A DNA stretch of 64,000 nt from Nitrosococcus halophilus Nc 4 (lineage in GTDB: Bacteria > Pseudomonadota > Gammaproteobacteria > Nitrosococcales > Nitrosococcaceae), in contig NC_013960.1 in the NCBI RefSeq assembly GCF_000024725.1, positions 952,261-1,016,260 on the forward strand. Direction: 5' to 3'. Below are positions 50,343-59,042 of the stretch, piece by piece; position 1 is the first letter of the stretch; every line of letters begins with the position of its first letter. A program made the translations under genes and the position numbers. The notes under the pieces are model-generated. The model saw only the letters and a list, made by a program, of their open reading frames with translations, searched no databases and was not told the DNA's origin.

Positions 50343-52319
50343 GTGCCTGCCGATCTCAAGCTTCTCGACCGCTCCCCGGGAGACCTGCGCCTGGCGCGGG
50401 ATCGGACCGGCGCGGATTTATGGCTGCAAGATCGCGCCCTTGGGGATTTGCGCCTGGCGAGACCGCCGGATCGGACTCTCGCGCTCCAGGGCTTTCTGCC
50501 CCCACTTCAATCCCAGATCAGCGCCCAGGTCGAGGGGGTCCACAATGCCGAGCTGCATGGGAAACTGCCGGAGCTTCAATCCCAAATCGCGGCAATCTAT
50601 GCGGCGGATGGGAAGCTGCACGGCAATCTACCGGCTCTGGCCAGCAACATGGAAGCCGTCTACGACAATGCCGTCTGGCGGGGGATCGAGTCCCCGGCTT
50701 GCGGGGTATGGCAGCCGGGCCTAGGAGAGTCCCCCTCCACATGCACCACATTCGCCCAGACCGAGAAACTCCGGACAGAGGCCTGCTTTCCCTGGCGGCT
50801 CGGGGAAAAAATACGAGGGGAAACGGCGTCTGCTTTTGGTCCCTTGTCGCCTTTGCCCGGCAGCACCTGCGCGGTAGCGGAGGCGGGGGCACCGCTGATG
50901 ACCGGCCTTTGTGGGACCTTCGCCGATCTCACCCGCCAGCATCTGGGCCGCTGCGCAGCTTACGAACCCGCCAGATCCCTCCTGACGGTTGCTTGCCTGG
51001 ACTGGATCGACCTCCTGCGCACCGAAAGACCCGCCAAGTGCAACCCTTACCAGGAAGCGGTGCTGTTGGTTCAGGACTGGTGTGGCGACTACACCGACGC
51101 CCTGAGAACCCGGCTGGACTATTGTGGAATTTGGGAAACGGGCCGCATCCAGTATGGCTGGGGCGGACTCATCATCATCCCGCCGCCGCCACCACCGCCG
51201 GACCCGTGCCGCAATGTGGGCCAGGCCGATCTGGTATTACGTCAGTTTCGGGACACCTCCACCCTCATTTTGCGGGAGTGCCTGCATCAACCCGGCAGCC
51301 GCACCCGTTATATTCCCCGTCTCAAGGTGTACTTTGTGAGTAACGACGTTCATTTAATCCGCGTTGCCGACAGTCTGGAGTTGCCCACTTTCGCCATGAG
51401 CGTGGCCATCGATGCCGATAACTGGGGTTGGGAGTTCTCGGCGGAGCTGCCCGCCGATCAATTGGCCAATGTCCAGCCGGTTGCCGAGCCGGTGGAAGTG
51501 GAAGCCCAGATCAACACCATCACCTGGCGTTTTCTCGTCGAGCAAATTCGCCGCACCCGTTCCTTTGGACGCTCCCGGATCAACATTTCCGGCCGGAGCC
51601 TCGCCGCCCGCCTCGATGCCCCCTATGTGGGGCCGGTCAATCGCAAGAACACCATTGATCTCAACGCCACCCAAATCCTCGATGACCTGCTCACCGAAAA
51701 CGGCGTTCCCATCGGCTGGAACATTAATTGGCAGTTGTCGGACTGGCTGGTGACCGCCGGCGCTTGGGCCCATGCGGGCACCTATTTGGAAGGCGTCAAG
51801 ACCGTGGCCGAAGCGGCGGGCGCTATTATTCAAGCGGATCGCACCGGCCAAACCTTGCATCTTCTCCATCGCTACCCGGTCGCGCCCTGGGATTGGAGCA
51901 GCGCCGGTCCCGCCTATGTGGTGCCGGAATCCATCGTCACCACCGAGGGCGTGGAGTGGCTGGAAAAACCGCCCTATAACGCCGTATTCGTCTCCGGGGA
52001 GAGCCTGGGAATCCTAGGGCACGTCACCCGCAGCGGCACAGCGGGGGACATCGCCGCCCAGATGGTGGTGCATCCCCTGGTGACCGCCCAGGCCGCCGCC
52101 CGTCAGCGGGGCCTCTTCATCCTGGCGGATACCGGCAAGCAGCAACGGCTTGAGCTATCCATGCCCTTCGACCCGGCGACCTACGGGATTGGACTCATGA
52201 CTCCCACCATGCTCATCGAATACGGCCCCAACCCCCTGCGCGGGATGGTCCGCGCCACCCGCATCGAGGTCCGCAGCGGCAGCGTGCGCCAAACAATTAG
52301 CCTGGAGACCCACACATGA
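50343..52319 (+). CDS. Putative baseplate hub / host-interaction protein
   Basis: 658 residues, GTG start. N-terminal 280 residues hold Leu-rich segments (SPGDLRLARDRTGADLWLQD, LPPLQSQISAQVEGVHNAEL) and many Cys, ending in a proline run (IIIPPPPPPPDPC). From about 320 a structured C-terminal half (RIADSLELP-like, RTRSFGRSRINISGRSLAAR) looks like a hub/central-tail domain. Last large tail gene. Confidence 0.5.
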   Translation: MPADLKLLDRSPGDLRLARDRTGADLWLQDRALGDLRLARPPDRTLALQGFLPPLQSQISAQVEGVHNAELHGKLPELQSQIAAIYAADGKLHGNLPALASNMEAVYDNAVWRGIESPACGVWQPGLGESPSTCTTFAQTEKLRTEACFPWRLGEKIRGETASAFGPLSPLPGSTCAVAEAGAPLMTGLCGTFADLTRQHLGRCAAYEPARSLLTVACLDWIDLLRTERPAKCNPYQEAVLLVQDWCGDYTDALRTRLDYCGIWETGRIQYGWGGLIIIPPPPPPPDPCRNVGQADLVLRQFRDTSTLILRECLHQPGSRTRYIPRLKVYFVSNDVHLIRVADSLELPTFAMSVAIDADNWGWEFSAELPADQLANVQPVAEPVEVEAQINTITWRFLVEQIRRTRSFGRSRINISGRSLAARLDAPYVGPVNRKNTIDLNATQILDDLLTENGVPIGWNINWQLSDWLVTAGAWAHAGTYLEGVKTVAEAAGAIIQADRTGQTLHLLHRYPVAPWDWSSAGPAYVVPESIVTTEGVEWLEKPPYNAVFVSGESLGILGHVTRSGTAGDIAAQMVVHPLVTAQAAARQRGLFILADTGKQQRLELSMPFDPATYGIGLMTPTMLIEYGPNPLRGMVRATRIEVRSGSVRQTISLETHT

Positions 52320-52543
52320 CCAATCCCTGGAAGCGCCTGGAACAGCTCCTGCCCAACAATCCCCTGCTAGTGGGGGACGTGATTCTCCATAACGGGGATG
52401 GCACCAGCACGATAACTCTTCCTGACGGGCGGGAAATCCGGGTGCGGGGGCAATCCGTGGCGGTGGGGGAAAAGGCTTTTATTCAAGGCGGCGAGATCCG
52501 CAGCCAGGCCCCTAATCTAACGGTGGTGAATATTACGGTTTAG
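52316..52543 (+). CDS. Small terminal tail protein
   Basis: 75 residues, overlapping the hub stop by 4 bp. VGDVILHNGDGTSTITLPDG REIRVRGQSVAVGEKAF is beta-rich, like short phage proteins at the end of tail operons. Unknown. Confidence 0.5.
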   Translation: MTNPWKRLEQLLPNNPLLVGDVILHNGDGTSTITLPDGREIRVRGQSVAVGEKAFIQGGEIRSQAPNLTVVNITV

Positions 52544-52547
52544 CCTC

Positions 52548-52609
52548 GCTCTCTCGCGAAAAGTAGCGGACCAAGCCCCAGCAAATTGACTCAGATTTCG
52601 CGAGAGAGC
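52548..52609. terminator. Inverted repeat between convergent operons
   Basis: GCTCTCTCGCGAAA (52548-52561) and TTTCGCGAGAGAGC (52596-52609) are perfect 14-bp inverted copies. The position after the structural genes and before the convergent gene at 52628 suggests a bidirectional transcription end, although the 34-bp loop is long. Confidence 0.5.
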
Positions 52610-52627
52610 ACTGGCAAAAAGTTGATT

Positions 52628-52924
52628 TTAACGCCGATGATGAAGCCTATCCCGGTCGTGTCGGGGTGGGTTGATAATCACCGTGGTTCGATCCGGCATC
52701 GGCTGCCCCGTCTGCCGGGACACCCGGGCCTCGGTCTCCAGCCGCTGTAGCTCGATCAAATCCCTGACCCGTTGACAGCTCGGCGTGCCGTGCCGATCCC
52801 TCAGCATGGAAGTTTTCTCGATCTCGCAGGAGCGCTGCGCCTGCCGGATTTGGTAGCTGTAGTCCCTAGCCATGGCAGGCTCCATCAGGATCATCGCGGT
52901 GATAACAAATAATGCGTAACGCAT
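52628..52924 (-). CDS. Secreted small protein
   Basis: 98 residues from ATG 52924. N-terminal signal-like MRYALFVITAMILMEPAMA, then a soluble helical part with two Cys (QRSCEIEKTS, TPSCQRVRD) that could pair. No family recognised. Follows the DUF4124 gene on the same strand; the pair may be lysogenic-conversion genes. Confidence 0.5.
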   Translation of the reverse strand: MRYALFVITAMILMEPAMARDYSYQIRQAQRSCEIEKTSMLRDRHGTPSCQRVRDLIELQRLETEARVSRQTGQPMPDRTTVIINPPRHDRDRLHHRR

Positions 52925-52946
52925 GGGCGTGTCCTCCATAAAAGTA

Positions 52947-53456
52947 TTATAGCTCTTCAAATTTTCGTATCTTCTCGGCCAGTCTATCCGCCTGGCGTTG
53001 AAGCCGGTCCATATCCCGATGAAGACCATCGAGTTTGATCTGATATTTCCGGGTGATGGAATTCATCTCCTCCGAGATGCTTTGCTCCCACGTCGCCCCG
53101 GCCAGGTTATTATTGGCGAAGCGTTTTTCATAGCGTAATGCTTTTAGTTCCGCCTCCATCTCGTCATTGAGAGAATCAAGCCGGAATTGGTTCCGCCTGA
53201 TTTCCCTCAAGACGGCATCCCGCTTTTGGATGAGCTTCTGCCTGGCGATACCCTTTCCCCACTTATCCACCTGCTGTTCCATCAGGGCGCGATCTTCGGT
53301 GCTGGGCTTGTTGACCTTAAGCTCGATCTTTTCCGCATCCTGGGCGCAAGGAGAGCCGCTGAAAACGGTTTTGCCGTTGACGATGCATTTGTAAATGTCG
53401 GCCACCGCCAAGGCGGGAATAAATAACCCAATGATGATAAGGGATTTTTTACCCAT
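52947..53456 (-). CDS. DUF4124 secreted protein
   Basis: 169 residues from ATG 53456. Signal peptide KKSLIIIGLFIPALAVA, then DIYKCIVNGKTVFSGSPCAQ, the DUF4124 signature with a Cys pair, and a long coiled-coil (REIRRNQFRLDSLNDEMEAE, MDRLQRQADRLAEKIRKFEE). Common in gammaproteobacterial envelopes. A moron gene expressed in the lysogen is likely. Confidence 0.7.
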   Translation of the reverse strand: MGKKSLIIIGLFIPALAVADIYKCIVNGKTVFSGSPCAQDAEKIELKVNKPSTEDRALMEQQVDKWGKGIARQKLIQKRDAVLREIRRNQFRLDSLNDEMEAELKALRYEKRFANNNLAGATWEQSISEEMNSITRKYQIKLDGLHRDMDRLQRQADRLAEKIRKFEEL

Positions 53457-53560
53457 TGTTGTACCCTCATTTTGTTGTTCAGTAGTACACCGACTATTCG
53501 GCAGCATGGCTGGAAAATGAAGGAAACGGGGCGCCCATGAGCCAGGCACCCCGATGAGGA

Positions 53561-54583
53561 TTATTGGCTCAACAGTTTTTCGCGCATCACCAACCAATCC
53601 GGGCGGGGCGGTACGGCCTGCTTCAGCTCCGCCTCCCATTGCTTGGCCAGGTGAGGAGTCCACGGGGTGCCCGCGCCGATGATCTCCCGGCAAACAAATT
53701 GCCGCAGCTCGGCGCGCAATTTGAAGTAGCCGCCGAGGTCTTGGTCTAACTGTTCTATCTCCGCCATGGCCTCGGGAAACTGGTCCGGGTGCATGTCCTC
53801 GATGTGGCGAAGGTTGAGTTTCACCCGCAGGCGGTTGTGGACCCATTGTTGGCCGCTCTCGCCGCATTCACGGTGCGCCCCGCCTAGTGCCCGGACGATG
53901 GCTTCATGGAGTTTCCGGCGTTGGTCGTGGGAGATGCGCGGTTCGGGTTCATAGTAAGGGGCATCATCCTTGCCGATGTACTCGCCTTCCAGGACCACCC
54001 GCTCCAGGATTTCGCCCACCAGGGTCATGGCCTTTGGGATTTGCTCAAGCGTCAGGGCCTCCACGCTATCCACACCCATTTTCAGGTTGATGATGCTGTG
54101 GGCGTCCTCATAGGTCAGGGGCCTGCCCTTGGCGTGGGAGACGCTGACCAAACGGCGCACGGCTTTGATGAGGGGTTCGCGTTGTTCTTTGGTGGTGAGG
54201 CGGAGTGGTTCGGGTTGGGTGGCTTCGCGTGTTACCTGCCCTTCAGTCCAGTATCGCCACAGCACATCATCGCACTCGTTTTGATACCGGATGATATTGT
54301 CGCGGATTTCTGGCTTGACTTTATTTGGGTAAATCGTCATCAGCCAGCCCACAAGCTTGCGCAAGGGCATGCAGAGCATTTCCCTTATTTTTCCATCTCC
54401 TGCAACTATGGTGGAAATCACCATGGTTGACCAACGCGATTGATTTTCTTGTAGTTTTGCGTGCTGGCTTTTCCAGTCCAATCCCATACCCTCAACGATG
54501 GGCTTCATGGGCGTGTAGGGCTGGCCTTGGTATTCGACGACAAACAGATCGGTGCCGTGGAAGGGAACGGTAATGGCGTTCAT
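53561..54583 (-). CDS. P22-type antirepressor with shared C-terminal modules
   Basis: 340 residues. N-terminal P22 Ant-N domain (VPFHGTDLFVVEYQGQPYTP MKPIVEGMGLDW, LRKLVGWLMTIYPNKVKPEI) that binds repressors. The middle module (TKEQREPLIKAVRRLVSVSH) is shared with the ORF6N protein at 31142-32203, the C-terminal one (RIEDMHPDQ, FVCREIIGAGTPWTPHLAKQ-type) with both others. Rightmost prophage gene, next to attR. Confidence 0.85.
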   Translation of the reverse strand: MNAITVPFHGTDLFVVEYQGQPYTPMKPIVEGMGLDWKSQHAKLQENQSRWSTMVISTIVAGDGKIREMLCMPLRKLVGWLMTIYPNKVKPEIRDNIIRYQNECDDVLWRYWTEGQVTREATQPEPLRLTTKEQREPLIKAVRRLVSVSHAKGRPLTYEDAHSIINLKMGVDSVEALTLEQIPKAMTLVGEILERVVLEGEYIGKDDAPYYEPEPRISHDQRRKLHEAIVRALGGAHRECGESGQQWVHNRLRVKLNLRHIEDMHPDQFPEAMAEIEQLDQDLGGYFKLRAELRQFVCREIIGAGTPWTPHLAKQWEAELKQAVPPRPDWLVMREKLLSQ

Positions 54584-54830
54584 AGGCGGGCTCCTTGATT
54601 TTCCAAGTAAATATTTACCCTAATGGGCGGCTGTAGGAGCTTGGAACCTGCAAGGACAGGCGCGCGCTATTGGGTATTCACGCACACTCCCACAGCCTTG
54701 TTAATGATAACAAATTGTTAAAAACTGCGGGCATAAAAAAACGCCATGACTATCGGGTGGCGTATCCGCCTTGGGAGTTTCCAAGCTCCGTTACTCAACG
54801 CTAGCGGAAAGGGTGGAGCCTGTCAACCAT
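54584..54830 (-). promoter_or_regulatory. Antirepressor leader C: promoter, terminator, structured RNA
   Basis: On the minus strand TTGACA (rc of 54821-54826) is followed by CCCTTTCCGCTAGCGTTG, nearly as in leader B. A hairpin ends in GCGTTTTTTTATGCCCGCA (near 54725-54745), the exact string also found in leader A. Further repeats continue to the start of the P22-type gene, preceded by AAGGAG. Proposed attenuation or antisense control, as for leaders A and B. Confidence 0.5.
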
Positions 54831-54854
54831 CGCCACTCAAGCAGGCCAAAAATC

Positions 54855-54958
54855 TGCCAAATATCGCGCCAAACTCATTTTTAAGCGATTGATTTATAAA
54901 GCATTCATAAATATTGGATATTTGGCAAAAAAGACTTTAAGCTATTGATTTATAACGC
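54855..54958. repeat. Right-end arm-type repeats
   Basis: TGCCAAATAT at 54855-54864 and its inverted form at 54918-54927 match the left-end site. Two 22-bp direct copies of TTAAGCKATTGATTTATAAMGC (54881-54902, 54937-54958) alternate with them. All lie within 120 bp of attR, as integrase and excisionase sites do. Confidence 0.55.
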
Positions 54959-54970
54959 TTTACTCACAGC

Positions 54971-55015
54971 CTCTTAATCAGTAGGTTCAAGGTTCGAGTC
55001 CTTGATGGCCCACCA
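54971..55015. other. attR core (45 bp)
   Basis: Identical to 9500-9544, the 3' end of tRNA-Lys. It lacks the 5' part of the tRNA. Marks the right end of the prophage. Confidence 0.92.
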
Positions 55016-55025
55016 AAGAAATCAA

Positions 55026-55058
55026 AGGCTTACCATAATTTGGTAGGCCTTTTTTATT
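55026..55058 (+). terminator. Original terminator of the tRNA operon
   Basis: AGGCTTACCA pairs with TGGTAGGCCT (one G-U) around 5 nt, followed by TTTTTATTTTTT. It starts 11 bp after attR, exactly where the terminator of the tRNA-Arg-His-Lys operon would be before the prophage separated it by 45 kb. Confidence 0.75.
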
Positions 55059-55172
55059 TTTTGGGTATACTTTTGGGTATACTTTGGTAGATTTTGCTAG
55101 GATGTTAGAAAGGGGTAGATGTAACGATCCTCACAGAATCATGCCTGGTGGCGGATGCATGCCCACGGGTTA

Positions 55173-55281
55173 TTTTTGAGCCATCGGGGCTTTAAAATCG
55201 ATGAGATTGCGCAGACTTATGCGGTGTACCGGGATATGGTAGTGTGTTGGCTCAACCGTTGGGAACAGTGGGCAATTATTG
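55173..55281 (+). pseudogene. IS630-family transposase fragment
   Basis: About 35 residues, FLSHRGFKIDEIAQTYAVYR then DMVVCWLNRWEQW, match the N-terminal HTH of IS630-type transposases. No start and no catalytic part. A remnant only. Confidence 0.55.
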
Positions 55282-55366
55282 GTTTACATAGAAAATCTCA
55301 TCCAGGCATTGCCGGTACTGCCTGATAAATTAAATACTGATTTTTACATGTTCTACAGGTCATCAC

Positions 55367-56500
55367 TCAATCTTCGATCTCAGCGGCGAACCGCCCTATG
55401 TCTTCGAGCGTCTCGTGCATCCGCCAAATGCGCCATCCGGCTTTCCGTGCAGTGTCTCTATCTTCGTCTGAAATGGCGAGCCCCACCCGCTTTTGAGGCC
55501 ATGCGAGCTCAAGGTTAGCCACTACTGCATCCTTGGTATCCTGTACATCGAAGCCCACCTCCGGGACATTCGTTTTCCAATGGCAGCAGGCATCCAGCAC
55601 CCCCCTCAGGCCAGGGTCACAAAGCTCAAATATTTTGTTCCATCCGACGTTATGCAGCAAACCTTGCTCTCGGCGCAGACGATTGATCGTTTGCATACCC
55701 TCATGGGATACACACAAATGCCCATGATGGGGCTGTTGCCGATGGCAGGCCGCACACAGCGCCATAAGGTTGCTTTCTCGGTTATCACTTTTGACGCCGT
55801 TGCGGTGATGACTATGGAGAAGCTCCTTGCACGATCTTAAGTTGACGCCGCAGGACTCGCAGGTGAATTTTTTGCTGTCCTTGTAGCGAGCCGTCACTTG
55901 AGGCCAATCAGCAGTGTAATCTTCTTCCTCTTTCCGCCCAGCCCAACGCCGCGGCAAGTGGCTGAAGAATGAACTGTAGGTCGAATAAAATTCTTGGATA
56001 TCGAAGCTTTGGGCAATCTCGATTTTCCTCCTGTGCTGAGCGCCCTTGTAATTCAGTGCCTCAAGACAGTTCTGACAAACCTGAAGCCGGACGTACCCCT
56101 CCATGTTCTGCCTAGTGTGCCAATCACGTCCGACGATATAAAATTGGCCATTAAGTCTATGTGTTACCACGTAGCGTTCGAATCTACCTTTTGCCCTCAT
56201 ATTTTTAAGCGTTTTGCAATCGGCGACATGAAATTTTCTTCCTTGCGAACCATCCTCTAGTACCTTCTTTATCGAATTGCCTTGGTCTTGGATATATAAC
56301 AGTATCTGCCGTCCCTTGTAGCTAAGCAGGCCGTTATTGCTTTCAACTTCCTTAAGGTTGAGTAGCTCAATACCTTCTTCCAGCTTTATATCAATCGGGT
56401 CCAGGGGTTCGGCTTGATGCTCCAGTGAAAATGCTACAGGCTCCGCGCCCATGCGCCGAACGGCAGCATGCAGAGCGCTCAAGTCCACATTCAAGCGCAC
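55367..56500 (-). CDS. zorE: Zorya type II effector ZorE (HNH nuclease)
   Basis: 377 residues from GTG 56500. Residues about 70-190 contain a zinc-like unit (YVVTHRLNGQFYIVGRDW, LQVCQNCLEALNYKG). The HNH nuclease at about 215-270 is FTCESCGVNLRSCKELLHSH then HRNGVKSDNRESNLMALCAA CH, with the HNH His, Asn and four zinc Cys. C-terminal part (KRVGLAISDEDRDTARKAGW) resembles the DUF559-like end of host nucleases. Third gene of the Zorya operon, overlapping zorB by one base. Confidence 0.85.
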   Translation of the reverse strand: MRLNVDLSALHAAVRRMGAEPVAFSLEHQAEPLDPIDIKLEEGIELLNLKEVESNNGLLSYKGRQILLYIQDQGNSIKKVLEDGSQGRKFHVADCKTLKNMRAKGRFERYVVTHRLNGQFYIVGRDWHTRQNMEGYVRLQVCQNCLEALNYKGAQHRRKIEIAQSFDIQEFYSTYSSFFSHLPRRWAGRKEEEDYTADWPQVTARYKDSKKFTCESCGVNLRSCKELLHSHHRNGVKSDNRESNLMALCAACHRQQPHHGHLCVSHEGMQTINRLRREQGLLHNVGWNKIFELCDPGLRGVLDACCHWKTNVPEVGFDVQDTKDAVVANLELAWPQKRVGLAISDEDRDTARKAGWRIWRMHETLEDIGRFAAEIED

Positions 56501-57213
56501 TATGACGGCTCCTCGATAATTTTGCGGATTTGCATCTCGGCATTGGTGATCACCCGGAAGCTAACCCGGCGGGAGCGGGCGCGGTCTTCGTTGCCTTGAT
56601 CATCCAGCACCAGTCGTGAAGAGGAGAAGCCGACAGCGGCAAAGTGCCGCTTGACCCAGCCCCGATCGCTTTCCACCTTTGGTAGCTCATACACGTAGTG
56701 CAGCACCGACCGCGTTCTGCCCTGAGACAGCAACATATTGAGGAAATAAGCCTCAGTTTCGCTAACTTGGTTATTCCAGACACTGCTGGTATGACCCTCG
56801 ATGCGGATCTCGTCAATGGAGTCCTTGTAATGTTTTAGAATGACCAGATAGCGAGGGAAGAAGTCTGCAAGGATTTCCTTGAAGCGCTGCCGTATTTCCG
56901 TCGACCCCGTGGCGAAAAGGACCTCCGGGGACTGGAACTCAAAGGCCAGAGTATCGGAATCGATTCGGGCGTCCCAGCGCTCGAGATCCTTTTCGAACTC
57001 CTTCATCAGCGCCTCATAGATAGCAACCTGGTTTTCCTGATAGGCCACCGCGATCTCCTTGATCCGGTCGCGCTCCAGAAAAGCATTTCGCATCAGGGCA
57101 ATAGCAATGAACATGAACACTATCATCAGCCCGGCCATCAAATCGGAGACCGAGAGCCAGTGAGCCCCCTCGCCCTCGCCACTGACCCGTGGTTTGCCGA
57201 ATATGGTTTCCAT
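56500..57213 (-). CDS. zorB: Zorya ZorB (MotB/OmpA-like stator subunit)
   Basis: 237 residues. One N-terminal membrane helix, SDLMAGLMIVFMFIAIALMR, with the Asp of SDLMAG as the likely ion-binding residue. The periplasmic OmpA/MotB-like peptidoglycan-binding part has LFATGSTEIRQRFKEILADF, IDEIRIEGHTSSV and LSQGRTRSVLHYVYELP. With ZorA it forms a proton-driven motor sensing phage attack. Ten bases after zorA. Confidence 0.9.
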   Translation of the reverse strand: METIFGKPRVSGEGEGAHWLSVSDLMAGLMIVFMFIAIALMRNAFLERDRIKEIAVAYQENQVAIYEALMKEFEKDLERWDARIDSDTLAFEFQSPEVLFATGSTEIRQRFKEILADFFPRYLVILKHYKDSIDEIRIEGHTSSVWNNQVSETEAYFLNMLLSQGRTRSVLHYVYELPKVESDRGWVKRHFAAVGFSSSRLVLDDQGNEDRARSRRVSFRVITNAEMQIRKIIEEPS

Positions 57214-57221
57214 TGCTTGCC

Positions 57222-59042
57222 TCAGTTACTCAATCTTTGCTGATTGCTAAAAGCCCGCGCTTGGGAGACCACTTGGACCATCTGGTCGGTGAGCCGGGAA
57301 TAGTCGTCCGTGAACTGGTTACTGATCGCCGCCAGGGCTTTACCCATCTCATTCATGACCCGCTCCACCTCTTGTTGCATAGTCCTATCGATGGCCTCGA
57401 GCTGTTTCTGGAAGATCTCTTCTAGTGCGCCCTCTAGGCGCTTCTGCATCGTTTCCATAGAATCGGTAACCTGGCGCTGTGACTCCTTGAGGCTAGATTG
57501 GAGGTCCTTGTGGGCGTTCCCCAGGGTAGTGGTGATCTCTTTGACGTTTTCTGCCGCGCCTGCCATCGTGTCCCGAACATGCTGATTGGTACTCTGAACC
57601 GATTCTTCCAAACGCTTTTGCATCGTTTCCATCGAATCGGTAACTTGGTGTTGCACCTCTTTGATGCTGGTCTCTAACGCCTTGTTAGCATTCACCAGGG
57701 TGTCACCGACCGTCTTGGTGTTTTCTGTTACTCCCGCCGCCATGTTCCGAACCTGGTCATTGATTTCCTTGACCGTGTCCTCCAACTGTTCGCGGATGCG
57801 TTCGCTATTGTTAGCCAGTTGGTCCGAGGCGCTTGTGAGGCCTTCGTTGGTTCGGTGCACCCGGTCCTCGAACTCCTTGGCGCCTTCCACGATGGCCTGG
57901 TTGACCACCTGGCTGGCGGTCACGATTTGCTCGCCCGCGCCTTTGACCGCCGAGGAGACCTCATTGACCATGGTGTCCATTTGCTCGCGGATCTGGGGGA
58001 CGGCTTCTACTGCACGGTCGCGCATATCCCGGAAGGCCTCCAGGTGCCGTTCAAGCTCGGTGAGCTGATGCTGGGTAGTGTCGAGCACGGTTTTGAGTTC
58101 GCCCATGGCCACCGGGATTTGTTTGGACTCCTCGCTGATGCGGGTCACGGCAGTTTCGGTTTGGGTGATGGCCCGCACGCCCTGGTCGTACTGGTCGATC
58201 ATCTGGCCGATTTGCTCTCGGTAGTTCTCCTGCCACTGGACCAGCTTCTCCACGGCGGCGTTTAGTGCCTTGAAGTTCTCACCAAACTGCTCGGTAAGAT
58301 TCCGATTGAAGTCGGCGATGACCTCCTTCAGCGCATTAACCACCTGCTCGGTGGCCGACTTGGAAAGCATCTCCGCGAACTCATCTAATTTCTTCCACAG
58401 ATCGGTGCTGAACTGGTTGAACTGCTCGTGTTGAGAGGCAATGGCCTCGGCAATAACTTCCTGCCGGTCACTTTGTTTGCGAAGCTGCTCCAATGCGCTC
58501 TTGGACTGCTCCTGGCCGTCACTCCGCAAGAGGCGGATCTGGCTAATCAGGGTGGAATCTTCATCGCCAGAGATGGCTCGGCCCAGCCGCTCCATGGATT
58601 CCCGCTGGGCCTGTAATTCAGCATAAATTTCCCCAGGGCCCACCTGTTCAACAGAGCCCTCCTTCTTTTTCCTCATCCGAGGAATGATGCTATCCAGCAT
58701 TTTGAAAGATATGGCGAGCAGCATACCCCACAAGCTGGTAATAAAGGCAGTCTTGAGGCCTTCGAGCAGGGGGTCGATACTACCGTCGATGTTGCTGACA
58801 TTGAAATTCAGCAGGCCAATGACAATGCCCGCGAAGGTGCCGAGGATACCGAGTGAGGTCAACAGGTTTGGCGTGTAATGCACAAACCCAACGCCCCCAA
58901 GCCCAACCCTGAATCGGTTAGCAATCAAAATGATGAAGGCGATTATAAATATAGTGTTCAGAACGAAGAGAACACCATCGGTCACCAAGGGCGCAGACCA
59001 CTGGCGTAATTGCTCCTCGATCATTCCTCCCAAGTTATACAT
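57222..59042 (-). CDS. zorA: Zorya ZorA (MotA-like stator with long coiled-coil tail)
   Basis: 606 residues from ATG 59042 (GAGGAG upstream). Three membrane segments: VLFVLNTIFIIAFIILIA, NLLTSLGILGTFAGIVIGLL and LKTAFITSLWGMLLAISFKM, the MotA/ExbB-like core. Residues about 140-600 form a long helical tail. It carries near-repeats of 58 residues (174 bp in DNA, around 57450 and 57624) with VTDSMETMQKRLE, HVRDTMAGAAENV and related VRNMAAGVTENTK. In Zorya the tail transmits rotation or signal to the effector. Confidence 0.92.
   Translation of the reverse strand: MYNLGGMIEEQLRQWSAPLVTDGVLFVLNTIFIIAFIILIANRFRVGLGGVGFVHYTPNLLTSLGILGTFAGIVIGLLNFNVSNIDGSIDPLLEGLKTAFITSLWGMLLAISFKMLDSIIPRMRKKKEGSVEQVGPGEIYAELQAQRESMERLGRAISGDEDSTLISQIRLLRSDGQEQSKSALEQLRKQSDRQEVIAEAIASQHEQFNQFSTDLWKKLDEFAEMLSKSATEQVVNALKEVIADFNRNLTEQFGENFKALNAAVEKLVQWQENYREQIGQMIDQYDQGVRAITQTETAVTRISEESKQIPVAMGELKTVLDTTQHQLTELERHLEAFRDMRDRAVEAVPQIREQMDTMVNEVSSAVKGAGEQIVTASQVVNQAIVEGAKEFEDRVHRTNEGLTSASDQLANNSERIREQLEDTVKEINDQVRNMAAGVTENTKTVGDTLVNANKALETSIKEVQHQVTDSMETMQKRLEESVQSTNQHVRDTMAGAAENVKEITTTLGNAHKDLQSSLKESQRQVTDSMETMQKRLEGALEEIFQKQLEAIDRTMQQEVERVMNEMGKALAAISNQFTDDYSRLTDQMVQVVSQARAFSNQQRLSN

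Noticed and set aside
57450-57640. Repeats as a CRISPR array
   Set aside because: The repeat is a 174-bp in-frame coding repeat of ZorA; no array of short direct repeats with spacers exists in the window.
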